DNA from: Blastobasis lacticolella
Lineage: Eukaryota > Arthropoda > Insecta > Lepidoptera > Blastobasidae
DNA: 64,000 nt
Direction of reading: 5' to 3'
Assembly: GCA_905147135.1 (NCBI GenBank)
Contig: LR990055.1
Span: 1,550,001-1,614,000 of the forward strand
Under the pieces are notes generated by a model. It was not told where the DNA came from. It ran no database searches and saw only the letters and a program-made list of their open reading frames with translations. Each line of letters starts with the position of its first letter. The stretch's first letter is position 1. Made by a program: the position numbers and the translations under genes. This document shows, in pieces, positions 23,170 to 33,317 of the stretch.

Positions 23170-23343
23170 CTCTTCAACCTAGGGCTCCGTGAGCCGATTG
23201 CGGTGAAATTGGAGGTAGTGGACCCGCAATCACCATCTCTAAAGTTGGAGATAAGCGAAGACCGCCGATCGGCGATGGTCACACGACTAAAACCTGGATT
23301 GACAGCACCACAGAAGGTGCGACTGGCTATTGAAGACCATTAG
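23170..23343 (+). CDS. terminal exon of the secreted-protein family (copy 3)
   Basis: The acceptor 'CATTGCTCCTACAG' ends at 23169. The phase-0 frame reads 'LFNLGLREPIAVKLEVVD', 'SPSLKLEISED' and ends '...VRLAIEDH' at TAG 23341-23343 (57 residues), with AATAAA at 23366-23371. It is intact and closest to the broken terminal exon at 15930 ('LFNLGYRQPIAVKLEITD'). No first or middle exon is seen between 16.0 and 23.1 kb, so it is either an orphan or the distant last exon of copy 2. Confidence 0.6.
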   Translation, partial: LFNLGLREPIAVKLEVVDPQSPSLKLEISEDRRSAMVTRLKPGLTAPQKVRLAIEDH

Positions 23344-23689
23344 AAACAACACAATCTTTCCTCTCAATAAAAACTTGTTACTTGGAATTAAAAATAGTAA
23401 ATAAATCTTTAATTTTATTTTAACAATTTTAGTATTTAGAATATAGTGGTTGGACTGTTTAATTATTATTTGTTAAAGTTGCAATAGTTTTGACATGTAA
23501 TTTAGACATTGTATTATTTTGTTTTATGACTTTTAACAATTTCTGTATAAAACTAGTGGCAGGTGTTGTAGGATAGGCCTGTGTTAGAAGACACTGCACT
23601 TCTATGTTAACAATATTGTTGATCAATCTCTACTTATATCATTAATAAGAAAAGAAATAATACCAAAACAAAACATGGGAAAGTTTGAA

Positions 23690-23758
23690 TGTGTGTCTCT
23701 GTGTATGTGAGTGTGTGTGTCTCTCTCCCTCTCTCTCTGTGTGTGTTTGTGTGTGTGT
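23690..23758. repeat. GT/CT microsatellite
   Basis: Alternating GTGTGT and CTCTCT tracts. Confidence 0.9.
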
Positions 23759-24420
23759 ACATAGATCAAGAAATGCGTTGGCCCCAGAACGCTACCTTGC
23801 GGTACGCCAAATAATACCTGCCCAAACTCGCTATTACAGTTACGGTTCAGCTTTACTTTTTGTTTCCTATCTGTTAGGTAGTTCGTGAACAGGAGGAGTG
23901 GAACTCCTTACTAGCCTATTATGACATGTTCCTATTTTCTAACGGTAAACTTTATCTATTTTGACAACGAATTATGAACATTATTAGCAAGCGAGTAGAT
24001 TAAAGTTTTATACATAGGTACTTACATTAGTAACACAATTGCAAGTATCGGATTATATGTTAAAATGTTACATTTTATTATAGAATATCTGTGAAGTTAA
24101 TCGTTATGGTTTGTCTCATGTTTATTAACTAACATTATGTATGTTACGTAACGGTCTATTTCAAAGCAATTGTCGCTGTCTCTAAATAAGCTACTGTTTC
24201 TTGAAAATCAAACCAAAACATGCTCCCAAATCTCCTCAATTATAGCTGTGTAAACACACCCCTGCGCTGCCTAGTTGTCGATTGGAGCGCCGCCTTAAAC
24301 TATTAACAGGGAAGCAACGCCGAATACCAAACAGGAAGCATCGTTTAAGACAAGACTAACAATTAGCCCTCGGTTCAGAATGTCTTGGTAAGGGACACAC
24401 AAATTGCTTGAAATGACCGA
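23759..24420. other. no feature recognised
   Basis: Mostly AT-rich, with short chance frames only. Confidence 0.4.
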
Positions 24421-24424
24421 AACA

Positions 24425-24515
24425 TTTCGACGGAGAGAACGGAGACGGGCAAAGTGGAGAAGAATGTGTAGGAAAACAGACCCTGGCAGAAGCAGGGATA
24501 AGCGCTAGGGCGATG
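24425..24515 (+). mobile_element. RTE-like LINE C-terminal and 3' tail fragment
   Basis: The plus-strand frame contains 'WRRMCRKTDPGRSRDKR' followed by a stop and GGGCGATGATGAA. This W-R-x-x-C-R-K-x-D-P ending with GATGATGA is the typical terminus of lepidopteran RTE polymerases. Confidence 0.6.
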
Positions 24516-24839
24516 ATGAATTGCTGGATACTTTTGTGATTTTTAACGTGATTTTAGTCATCCACAGCTAAGGGAATATAAGAAAGAGTAAGAGTAAGTA
24601 AGTTGTGACCTGCCAAACCAAACCCGTCAATATTTTCCAGGAAACTTTTCATCATTAATATGGGTGCAATCGTAAATGGTGATCAGGCAATTTTCTAATT
24701 TAATTTATGGAAATAAAGTGTGCAGCAGGGTAGCACGGTTCATTCCTTCGAAAGCTACGAAGACTATATATCAAGTTCGGATCGCGGGTAACGCCTCACG
24801 CCATTCCTACCCTCGTTCCGAAGCGTACATGTTAGCGAG

Positions 24840-25385
24840 CATGAGAGTTCGATCCGCATTTGGAACAGACAGACGGATCGACAGTTTTATCCTCGGTTCG
24901 GAACGCAGTCCATACTATACATATAAAGGTTACAAAAAATAAATAATCACGTTCCACGCGTCAGTCGAAAACAAAAAAGAATCACAGATTAAACCACTAC
25001 GTATAGACCCTCAGCTGGTGTCCACGGGAAGGTTCGGAAGAACATTTCTCGCTCGCACGATTTGGATATGGAATGAGCTCCCAGCCACAGTGTTTCCTTT
25101 GGACTATGACTATGGGATCCTTCACGAGGTATAGGTATTTGAGGTTTCCTTAGAGGCGGGCAACGCATTAGTAGCGCCCCGGGTGTTGCTGCTCTCCGTA
25201 GTCGGCGGTGGCCTGTTTCCATCAGGTGACTCGCTTGCCTGTTTGTCTGAAGTATAACATAAAAAAACAGCAGTCCAAACCGTGGCCACTTTCAGTTCTA
25301 ATATACCGACTGATACGCGGTTAGAACCGACGGTCGTACCGTCAGTTTTATACTCGGTTGGGAACGTGGTTCCGATGCGCAGTCC
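24840..25385. repeat. direct-repeat pair split by a LINE tail
   Basis: 'GACAGTTTTATCCTCGGTTC' + GGAACGCAGTCC (about 24880-24912) recurs in diverged form as 'GTCAGTTTTATACTCGGTTG' and CGCAGTCC (about 25340-25388). The LINE fragment 24990-25265 sits between them. The surrounding unit is unidentified. Confidence 0.5.
24990..25265 (+). mobile_element. CR1-like LINE 3' end
   Basis: The plus-strand frame reads 'TFLARTIWIWNELPATVFPL' (about 25045-25105), typical of the C-terminal tail of a LINE polymerase, then the untranslated block with 'GAGGCGGGCAACGCATTAGT' and 'CCATCAGGTGACTCGCTTGC' and a short A run near 25258. This copy shows that the many fragments of this repeat in the window are LINE 3' ends. 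Confidence 0.7.
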
Positions 25386-26809
25386 GAACTTTACGTGTGA
25401 ATTCCGCCAATGGCGCTAAATCTGGAAACCGACAATTTGGACAATTTGCATCCCATTAAAATAAACACACAAACACAACAGCACACAACTAAAGCACTTG
25501 TCAAAAGCGACGCATCCAAATTGACGGATGCGGTGTTTGTGTATAAATCCAGTTTGAGCCAGTTCAACAGTCATTTGTCTGAATGCATCCGCACGTTTCG
25601 CAGTCGACAAATTCACAGCACTGGCCGCTCCGTTAATTCCAGTGTTAGCTTCGCCTGGCTGCAGTGTCGGGGGGCTGTCGCTAGATCCACTATCGATAGT
25701 TGAAAAATGGTAACAATCCTATCGACACACATCATCACACGAAGCAGTTTTTTTTATAATTGAGGGCGGTAAATGAGTAAGCTGGTGAAACACCTGATGG
25801 AAAGTTTCTTTACGGTTTCTTGGCGGTTTCAATGTCGTAATGGTCTGGAAACACCACTGCAGGACGCTTGTTCGATAGCGTGGACGTACGAGACAGTAAG
25901 TTTCGTGATAATCGTATGGTGGTCGACCGCCATGTACTGGACTGCCATAAACTGTTGATTACGTTTTTTGTTGGATGTTTTTTACATACTTTTCTTCTTT
26001 AGATTGTGTCTTTAAAATAATTTAATTGTATATTCTATAAATATGGCTAACTCAATGCTGTCGATAGTACTTTGGCTCGGGGTAGGGTGGAGGGGCCTGC
26101 TTTGCACCTGCTGCGGTGAGGGTAGCGTTGTCGGACGTGGTCCGGCTCTTTGTAACTTTATCGGGCACGGTCTGACTATGCCAGGCATCCGCCAATTATT
26201 TTTTTATCTAACATACGATATGTTTTAAAGTATGTACTGTAGCTGTAGGCAAGAGTTTCTGCCGAAAGAGACTCAAAATCATCCACAGAACTTGTTCGGG
26301 TGGCCAATAATGCCAATTTATGTTGCCATCCTCTTTTTGAAAATATTACAATTTTCCGAGGTAAAATTACTATCGATAGCACTATCGATATTCTGAACTA
26401 CTTCGGCAACACTATCTGACTGATTAGCATTTGCGTTCATATGGTGCTCTTGCTCACTGAAAATTTTCAAACTGTCCTTTTATTATTATTCTGTGTTTAT
26501 GAATGGCGTGTAGGGCTTTCCCGAGTATCTTTTGGTGTAACGATGTTTGTTTTGACAACGTTGTGGTTATTTTTGCAACTGGGGATGAGGAGTTATTGTT
26601 TTTTATGGTTTCAAATGAGAGACCCTATGATTATTGGAACCTATTACTAAATATTTACCGTCTACCGTAACTGTTAACTTATATTTACGTATTTCTGTGC
26701 TAATACGTAATAAAAATATTGTGTATAGCACCAACTCATTCCATTGACCAGTGTTATTTAAGGTGATTGATTAATATAATAGAGGCAACGCAAGCACCCT
26801 CGTAAACTA
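25386..26809. other. no gene recognised; three TATCGATA palindromes
   Basis: TATCGATA occurs at 25691-25698, 26371-26378 and 26383-26390. This is the core of the site bound by DREF in Drosophila promoters. No gene model next to them could be built, so a regulatory role is speculative. Short open frames (25410-26650) have no recognisable domain. Confidence 0.35.
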
Positions 26810-27090
26810 GCAAATAGGCAGCGATTTCTGTTGAATATCTCACTGCGGCCATGTACCAATGAGTTTTTTCTGAGATATGTATATTTACTTGAATGCTAAC
26901 CGATACTCTAACGGTGAGGGAAAACATAGTTATGAAACCTGTACATTTACGTGACTGATCCAATCTGGTTAGGTTCCCCTGGTAGCAGGGCCACGGCGGT
27001 CAAATGGCAGTCGCTCCACTGTAGTTACTTGATTTGCCAAATTCTAAATCATGGTTGAGGCGGACCCTGGACCTGGACATTAACGCCTAA
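26810..27090 (+). mobile_element. SINE-B copy
   Basis: Contains 'GAATGCTAACCGATACTCTA', 'GGGAAAACATAGTTATGAAA', 'AATCTGGTTAGGTTCCCCTG' and 'GGCAGTCGCTCCACTGTAGT' in SINE-B plus order. The tRNA-like head is degraded. Confidence 0.7.
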
Positions 27091-27149
27091 ATGATAATTT
27101 TTTAAATCTTCATTTTTCAAAATCTGATAATAATAAATAATGAATGTGT

Positions 27150-27275
27150 AACAATGATCGAATCTGGCCAGGTGCACCTGTTAGCAGGTAGCTGAGCTTA
27201 GCGCTCCACTGTAATTCAAATCCTGGATCATGGTTAAGGCGGACCCCTGGCCCCCGCGAGTGAGAGCACAACCGG
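27150..27275 (+). mobile_element. SINE-B fragment
   Basis: 'AATCTGGCCAGGTGCACCTG', 'CTCCACTGTAATTCAAATCC' and 'AAGGCGGACCCCTGGCCCCC' repeat the second half of SINE-B shortly after the 26810-27090 copy. Confidence 0.6.
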
Positions 27276-28054
27276 GAGGCTCAAGTCTAGTAGTGGATTT
27301 TTACGGACTATGGATTTGATGTTTACGTAAGTACTTTTGAACCTGAACAGGTTTATGCTTTTGAGTTTAAGTTATCATCCTTTTAGAGACGATACGCAAA
27401 TAGATATAATAGCTCTAGTATAAACATGTAGGTATCTGGATTCTGGACCAATAAGCAAATAGCCTGCCTTTTACGAAAAAGCAGATTTTTTTTATTTTTT
27501 TTAGCATTTCCAACACAACCAGCAAGCAATATTTGCTTTCTAAATTTGATGTAGAGGTGAAATATTGCGAATTCAATATTCCAATCAATTGGACCGATGT
27601 TTGTACATCGGGATGCATTTTAAAATTGCTCGTGCAAAAATGTTAGGCGTTGCCTCGATTCAGCAAAATGAAATATTTTGCATACAGAAGTAAATATGGG
27701 GTTCCACGTTTTTTATTTGATATGCATGAGAGAGAATCAGTTAAATTGGGTCAGCGTAAAATGTTTATGTCGTAAATAAAAAAGAAGCTGCGGTAAACCC
27801 ATACACAGCTTATGAACTTTACTTACTTTTACTTACAACGTTTATTTACTTACTTATTTAGTATATTATTATTTTCCCCAACAACCTAGTTAACCTACAT
27901 TTTATCAGATAAATTCTTCCCACCTAAGAATCTACGCACTTGGAGCAAAGTCCCTTCAGCCATTAAGATTACCCTGATACACCTTAATGGAGGCCAGGGC
28001 CCGTGAAAATTACCCTTGGGAACTAAATAAAACCACTATACGCTTTAAATAACT
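27276..28054. other. 3' flank of the ommochrome-binding-protein-like gene
   Basis: AT-rich and without recognisable features, apart from a minus-strand 67-codon frame (27415-27618) that looks like chance. Confidence 0.4.
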
Positions 28055-28060
28055 TTTATT
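28055..28060 (-). terminator. poly(A) signal of the ommochrome-binding-protein-like gene
   Basis: AATAAA on the minus strand, starting ten bases after the stop codon; the 3' untranslated region would be very short. Confidence 0.6.
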
Positions 28061-28069
28061 AACCTTATA

Positions 28070-28939
28070 TCACGGTTGGCTGGCATTTCTGGCATTCGTT
28101 TCACTACCAAAAGGTACTAAGCGCACAATGTCGTGGGAATCGGAGTATATTATGTTATTGTCATTGTCGAACGTCATACCTAGAACGCCTTGGATATTCA
28201 CTATCCTCTTAACCTTCTGAACTAGTGGGCTGATTAAGAAAATCCCCTCTTCGCTGCATACGTACACGTGGCCAACCCTATCCGTGGAAATACCCAAGAA
28301 TCTAGGAGTGGACCTTAACAAATGAGCGTTCGTATCACCATTTTTGATGCCATATAGCCCTGTGCTATTGATGAAGTATATATTTTCAGCGATGTCGAAC
28401 ACAAATTGATGCACGTTATGGTTCTTCAACGCGTACACGTATTTCAAAGTTCTATTGTGATACCAATAGGCGCTCAAACTCGGGAACTTGATGAAGTAAA
28501 TGTCCGTCTTCACGACTAACCACCATATATCTAAGTTTGGAACAGCGAGTCTTTTGAGGATCCTTAACGCAGGATCGTATTTGTATATTCCGTGGCTTCC
28601 ACCGAAGTACACTAGTCCACTCGTCCGATCGGCTGCTATAGCAAATGCGTCTTTAATCCCTTTCAGTACTGATATTGTTTTGTTTCCGATATTCTTCTTC
28701 GCTGGCACATATTCGCCTTGGCCAGAATCGAAGCTGAAGTACAAGTTGTTCGATGAGTCGACCGCAATTTGATTCGGACTGTGAGGGACGGAGATTAAGG
28801 TATCCTTCCTGTAGCACTGTCGCGTGATTTCCTGGGAGAACGGCTCACATAGCTTGTTGAGAATGATCCTCGCTTCGATCGCCACTATAGCATACAACAC
28901 GTAACAAAGACTCAACCAGTCACAATTTCTTACAAGCAT
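28070..28939 (-). CDS. ommochrome-binding protein-like secreted protein
   Basis: A 289-residue uninterrupted frame ending in TGA. Residues 1-23 ('LCYVLYAIVAIEA' core) form a signal peptide. The rest shows repeated propeller-like strands: 'SPNQIAVDSSNNLYFSF' (54-70), 'DAFAIAADRTSGLVYFGG' (97-114), 'HQFVFDIAENIYFINSTG' (177-194), 'RFLGISTDRVGHVYVCSE' (213-230) and 'GVLGMTFDNDNNIIYSD' (251-267). This agrees in length, the opening paired cysteines (31, 42) and the 'GIYKYDP' motif (117-123) with ommochrome-binding proteins, which carry eye and body pigments in moth haemolymph. Possible N-glycosylation sites lie at 86, 162, 191 and 285. The gene is intron-free in its coding part. No TATA box is clear upstream. 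Whether it binds ommochromes is inferred from family resemblance. Confidence 0.85.
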   Translation of the reverse strand: MLVRNCDWLSLCYVLYAIVAIEARIILNKLCEPFSQEITRQCYRKDTLISVPHSPNQIAVDSSNNLYFSFDSGQGEYVPAKKNIGNKTISVLKGIKDAFAIAADRTSGLVYFGGSHGIYKYDPALRILKRLAVPNLDIWWLVVKTDIYFIKFPSLSAYWYHNRTLKYVYALKNHNVHQFVFDIAENIYFINSTGLYGIKNGDTNAHLLRSTPRFLGISTDRVGHVYVCSEEGIFLISPLVQKVKRIVNIQGVLGMTFDNDNNIIYSDSHDIVRLVPFGSETNARNASQP

Positions 28940-29689
28940 CTTGTCCTTCTGTTCTAAGCTTGTGCGAGCACGTCGTCTAATGTTGATTAACTACTATGAT
29001 GGTTCCCAGACAACGGTCTTGTTCGAAATGTAATGTTGACTTCTCTACCAGACAGCTAGCATTAGCCCCGGAAAAAACATTTGCAGAATTCAATGGGAAA
29101 GTTATTGTTTACACTTGTTTTTGTCAAACAACGCCTACACCATTGAATAAGACTTTGTTTATAACGAATTTATAACAAAAGAACTAATAGACAGTTTTGT
29201 TTGTAAACTCTTAGTCTGCTTAAGTGTATTACGTATGATACATTCGATCGGTTGTAAAAATTGTTTTATTATCAAACTATTGTGTAATCGGTACAGAAAC
29301 GTCGTGCAAATAATTTTGGCATATTGCTTAGTGACAAACGGGGAGACAGCTCAAGCTCACTTGCTGGTACGATTCATGTATTCAGATTGCAGATAACAAA
29401 TATGCCGAAGAGCAGGTGCATCGTTACTCCGTAAGGACTGAGATGAAAAGCCGGAATACAACAAGGAAAGCATTGTTTCTTGGCGGTAGAAATAGATAAT
29501 GCGGTGATACTCACCCAGATGGACTGCCCAATTTACAAAGTCCTACCATCTACCAACAGTTCAGCGTATTAGATGTCATAGGCTTTCGCTGAAAACAAAC
29601 TTAACTGATCTTCATCTCATTTCCTCAGTGATTTACGCTTTCTCATTAAGTCCAGGAAAATCGTAATAATATACATTATCTATACGTCT
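28940..29689. other. 5' flank of the ommochrome-binding-protein-like gene
   Basis: No other gene. TTATAA-containing sequence at about 29158-29176 on either strand is too far from the start codon to call a TATA box without a transcript. Confidence 0.35.
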
Positions 29690-29790
29690 GAGGCGACTGA
29701 GACTGAATGTGTGACCATGATCCTTTCTGGTCAGGTTCCCCTGGTAGGTCACGGAGGTCAAATGGCAGTCGCTCCACTGTAATTATCTGA
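29690..29790 (+). mobile_element. SINE-B fragment
   Basis: 'TTTCTGGTCAGGTTCCCCTG' and 'GGCAGTCGCTCCACTGTAAT' identify the middle part of SINE-B. Confidence 0.6.
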
Positions 29791-29831
29791 TCAATTTAAT
29801 TCAAATAATTTTATTCATATAAGTTCTAAGT

Positions 29832-30027
29832 TGGCCGTGTGGTGTCCGGCAGAGTAGAATAGCACCTACCCCTTACACTCGTGGGTGTCGTACAAGGCGA
29901 CTAATGTTTTCAAGACCAATGCAATCTCAAACCCGCGTGCCAAGCGTGGAGATTATGGAAATAACCTCCACTTTCGTGGGAGAGGTCCTTAGTCCTGCAG
30001 TGGACTGTTGATGGGCTGTGATGATGA
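29832..30027 (+). mobile_element. SINE-C copy, internally deleted
   Basis: Starts 'GGCCGTGTGGTGTCCGGCAG' and ends 'GGGCTGTGATGATGA' like 53751-54007, but lacks about 60 bp in the middle (after 'CTAATGTTTTCAAG'). No clear target duplication. Confidence 0.7.
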
Positions 30028-30075
30028 AACTTAACTGAACCGGTGACAGCGTCGCAGCTGTTGTTGGGATTGTCA

Positions 30076-31125
30076 CAGGGGCGTAGCTACCGCCGTATCT
30101 GCCGTATCAATTATACGGGGCCCCCGGGCCATAGAGGCCCCCGAACGTGTGTAAACAAAAATTCGTTTTCCATTATTTCAGTTAAACTTTCCCTATTTCC
30201 CGAAAAAAATAATAATTTTATAGAGAATTTCAGACCAGGGTTGGGGGCCCCCTCCGCAAAAAAGGCAATTGAAATCAAGTGATACAATCCGTTTTCATTG
30301 ACCTTTCGTTAAAGAGATATTTATTATTTGTATTGAAAAAAAAACAAGACAACGTAGTGCCCTTCACGCGCACTCATTTATTACTTCATTGAACTTTGTG
30401 TAAAATGTGCGCCTATCAGATGGCAAAAATGACAACAATTTTGATTTTCATATTTTCAGCACTATCGGTAGCACCAAAGGCTTAAGAAACTCCTTACTCC
30501 GTTCTTTCCTAAACGGGTCACATGAACATGGTTCATAATAATCTTGGCCGTGTGGGCCAACACATAATGGTCTTGGCTCACACGCAATCAATCTTTGAAT
30601 TTGTCTGTTTTCAAGTTAATAATGGAACGTTTTAATAGCCAAAATATCAAGAAATTTCGAGTTTTTACGCTCGCTCATTAACTGTTCGCGAAGTTGATTT
30701 TATTATACAATCTCATCTAAAATTTCGAGATATCCCGGCGCTATCGTCATATTGCTGATTTTACTGTATTTTTTATTAAAATCGCGCAAGGTTTTAATGG
30801 ATAAATTACAAAAATTTCGAGCTCGCTGCGCTCGCTTATTCAATGATATAAGTTATAATCGCATAAGGTATTAATATAGCCAAGCCAAAGGCAATCAATA
30901 TCAAAAATTCATTTGAAGTTTTGCCCTACCTAGCCTCGCGAACCTGACTGTTAAGAGTCTATTGTCACACAAATGTAGAGCTGGCTATGCTAGTCCATTT
31001 ATTGACTTAAGCTGAGACTTGGATTTAAGTTACTCATTAGTACCCCCCCGTAGTTGAGGGTATCTGCCAGGGGGCCCCTACACAACTATTGATACGAGGC
31101 CCCCGAAGGGCACGCTACGCCACTG
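30076..31125. mobile_element. non-autonomous hAT-type DNA transposon
   Basis: Flanked by exact 8-bp target duplications GATTGTCA at 30068-30075 and 31126-31133. The left terminus CAGGGGCGTAGCTACCGCC is matched by the inverted right terminus CAGTGGCGTAGCGTGCCC. An 8-bp duplication and CAG(T/G)GGCGTAGC ends are hallmarks of the hAT superfamily. The 1050-bp interior has no transposase frame, only a short frame of 79 codons at 30043-30282, so the element needs help from a relative. G/C-rich blocks with GGGGCCCCC occur just inside both ends. Confidence 0.9.
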
Positions 31126-31133
31126 GATTGTCA

Positions 31134-31474
31134 TGACATTTTAAAATGTTGACATTTACTAAATGTTGAGGTTTATTATCCGCATGAGCTGAGCAACCGG
31201 CTTTTTACTGTGTAAGTGTAGTAACTGAATAGCGTACGTGTAACGAGTAGCGACTGAACATGAACACGCAACAATTACTCAATTGAATCTCAATTGTATC
31301 TCAATAGGAAATTTGACACGTTTATGTCAATGGAAGACCAATGGTTTTCCATTGACATTCCATTGAACTGTTATTGGACTATTTCCTTGTCTGATTGTAA
31401 CTTGATTATGGACTAAAATAGCAGTCTCTTACCAAGACACCATTACAGCAAGCTATAGCAAAAGTTTTTAAAGA
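31134..31474. other. short spacer between hAT and LTR elements
   Basis: No gene. A small imperfect hairpin ATGTCAATGGA/TCCATTGACAT (about 31325-31360) is visible. Confidence 0.5.
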
Positions 31475-31478
31475 ATAC

Positions 31479-33299
31479 TGTAACGATCACTATGTACCAT
31501 GAGCTCGTCACCGTACAATTTATTTATATATCATATGGTTGTAGTTGATGGACTTGGAAATGAATACGCATATCATACACAGAGCAGTGTGTGGTTAAAA
31601 ATAGTTTGCTTATCATGATTTCTTTTAACAAATGCTCTCAAATACTTAACCAAAAACTTGGTTTTGTAATAAACTTAAACAATTTATTTGACGATAAGAG
31701 AAATATTTTACTTCAAAAGCCCGTAATAAATTTACGCTATTGATTGGTTGGACGACAGGCGAAATATCGTGAATATCTTAAATGTTTGGCGTCAAGTATG
31801 GGACTCAAGAAAAATACTCACAAGTGATAATGATGTGAAATTCATACAAATACGTTCCAACGAAATATCGAAATAAATAATTGAATAAAAGCGCACCTAA
31901 TTATTAATCGAGTCTAGAATTTAATTTTAATCTACTTGTTTGATGACTCAAATGGATTTGCTTCATAGGAATTAAATATACTCAGTCTGATGAAACATTA
32001 CATCGAGTTTATAGTACCTAAAATGTCTTTATATTGTTTACTTATAAGTCCCTACATTATAAATGTTGGTCTAAAGAAATTTCACATCGAAGCCATTTGC
32101 TTACGTATTTTTGTTTGCGTTGGTTAAATTTTATCGACTCGATAAATAAATAAAACGTATGCACACATCCCTACATCCCTAGCTGTTGTAACATTTAACT
32201 ATTTTCGGTTTATCAGAAACATTTTGTAAAATTTATGGATGTGCGAACGTTATAAGAGCAGTCGCTTTAGACCTCATAAACTTAGAAATATTTCATTTTT
32301 TGTTAGTTTGAAATATTGAACTGTTGGAATTTTGACTATAACGATTTAAAGCAAGGTGGCCAGAGTAGGAGAAAACGAGGACAGTCAGCCCTTGGGTCGC
32401 GTCGCGTGAACATCATCGTATCCATTTCAGTAACTAAGAAACCCCAGGCTTTCCAAATTTCCTAAATAAAATTTAAATAATAGCCTCTCCTTTGACTCGT
32501 GAGTCGATAGGTAGGACCAGAATAATACCTGACGAGATGATCGGAATATGTGTGACGGTTTGAGCGAAGTAGACAATAGGTCACTGGTTCGTTTGATGTC
32601 GAAGGCTTTGCTGGTTGGCTGAGATATGAGGTGTGATGGGAGTCTCAGTTCCTTATCGATTAGGTAGGTTTTCCGAGACCTAATGGCCTCTATTCTATAT
32701 TATTTAGGTGAGGATAACGTTAGGGTTTCGCAATCATAGGGTTAGAGTGGCCACAGAAGAAAGAAGAATCCGTTGCCGTTTCGAGTGCTGTCAAAGCTAA
32801 GTCGCATGTTTACTTTATACTTTGTTTGATTTCTTGTACGGATTTTATAAATTGTTTGACTATTTCGATTTGCGTGGATTACATTTAAATCATCTTTATT
32901 ACGCGGATTTATGTTTCATTCGTTTCATTTTTTAAGGATTTTGATATTTGATTTTACTTTTATTTATGTGAACTAAATTTTATTTATTTGCGAATATCAT
33001 CCGGATATTCGTGCGGTTGAATTACAGAGAATTGCTATAAAACTTACATATTCCTTGGGACGTTTTTCAAAATGTGTACACAACGAAATAGGTCTGAAAA
33101 TTAAAATCAATAACTAGACGATCACTTGCTTACGGCCAAATCACAATATGTAAAAATATATTTATCATCAATGTTATGTTAAAAATATATTTATCAATCA
33201 AAAATATATCATCAATGTTATGTCTACTCTTTATAGGTAGATACTCGTATGTGTGTATTTATATAGACATATAGGTATTAGGGTGACTGAGAAGTTACA
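31479..33299 (+). repeat. 5' LTR of LTR element 1
   Basis: 1821 bp, TGTAAC...GTTACA. Compared with the right LTR it lacks about 620 bp at the junction after 32463 and carries a 44-48-bp partial local duplication near 33170-33215 ('ATCAATGTTATGT' twice). Confidence 0.92.
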
Positions 33300-33303
33300 G
33301 ATT

Positions 33304-33317
33304 TGGTGCGCGTGTCC
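33304..33317 (+). promoter_or_regulatory. candidate primer-binding site of LTR element 1
   Basis: TGGTGCGCGTGTCC begins four bases after the LTR. A TGG start is what a tRNA 3' CCA end would pair with. The matching tRNA was not identified. The strand is inferred from this and from the polypurine-like tract at the other end. Confidence 0.5.
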
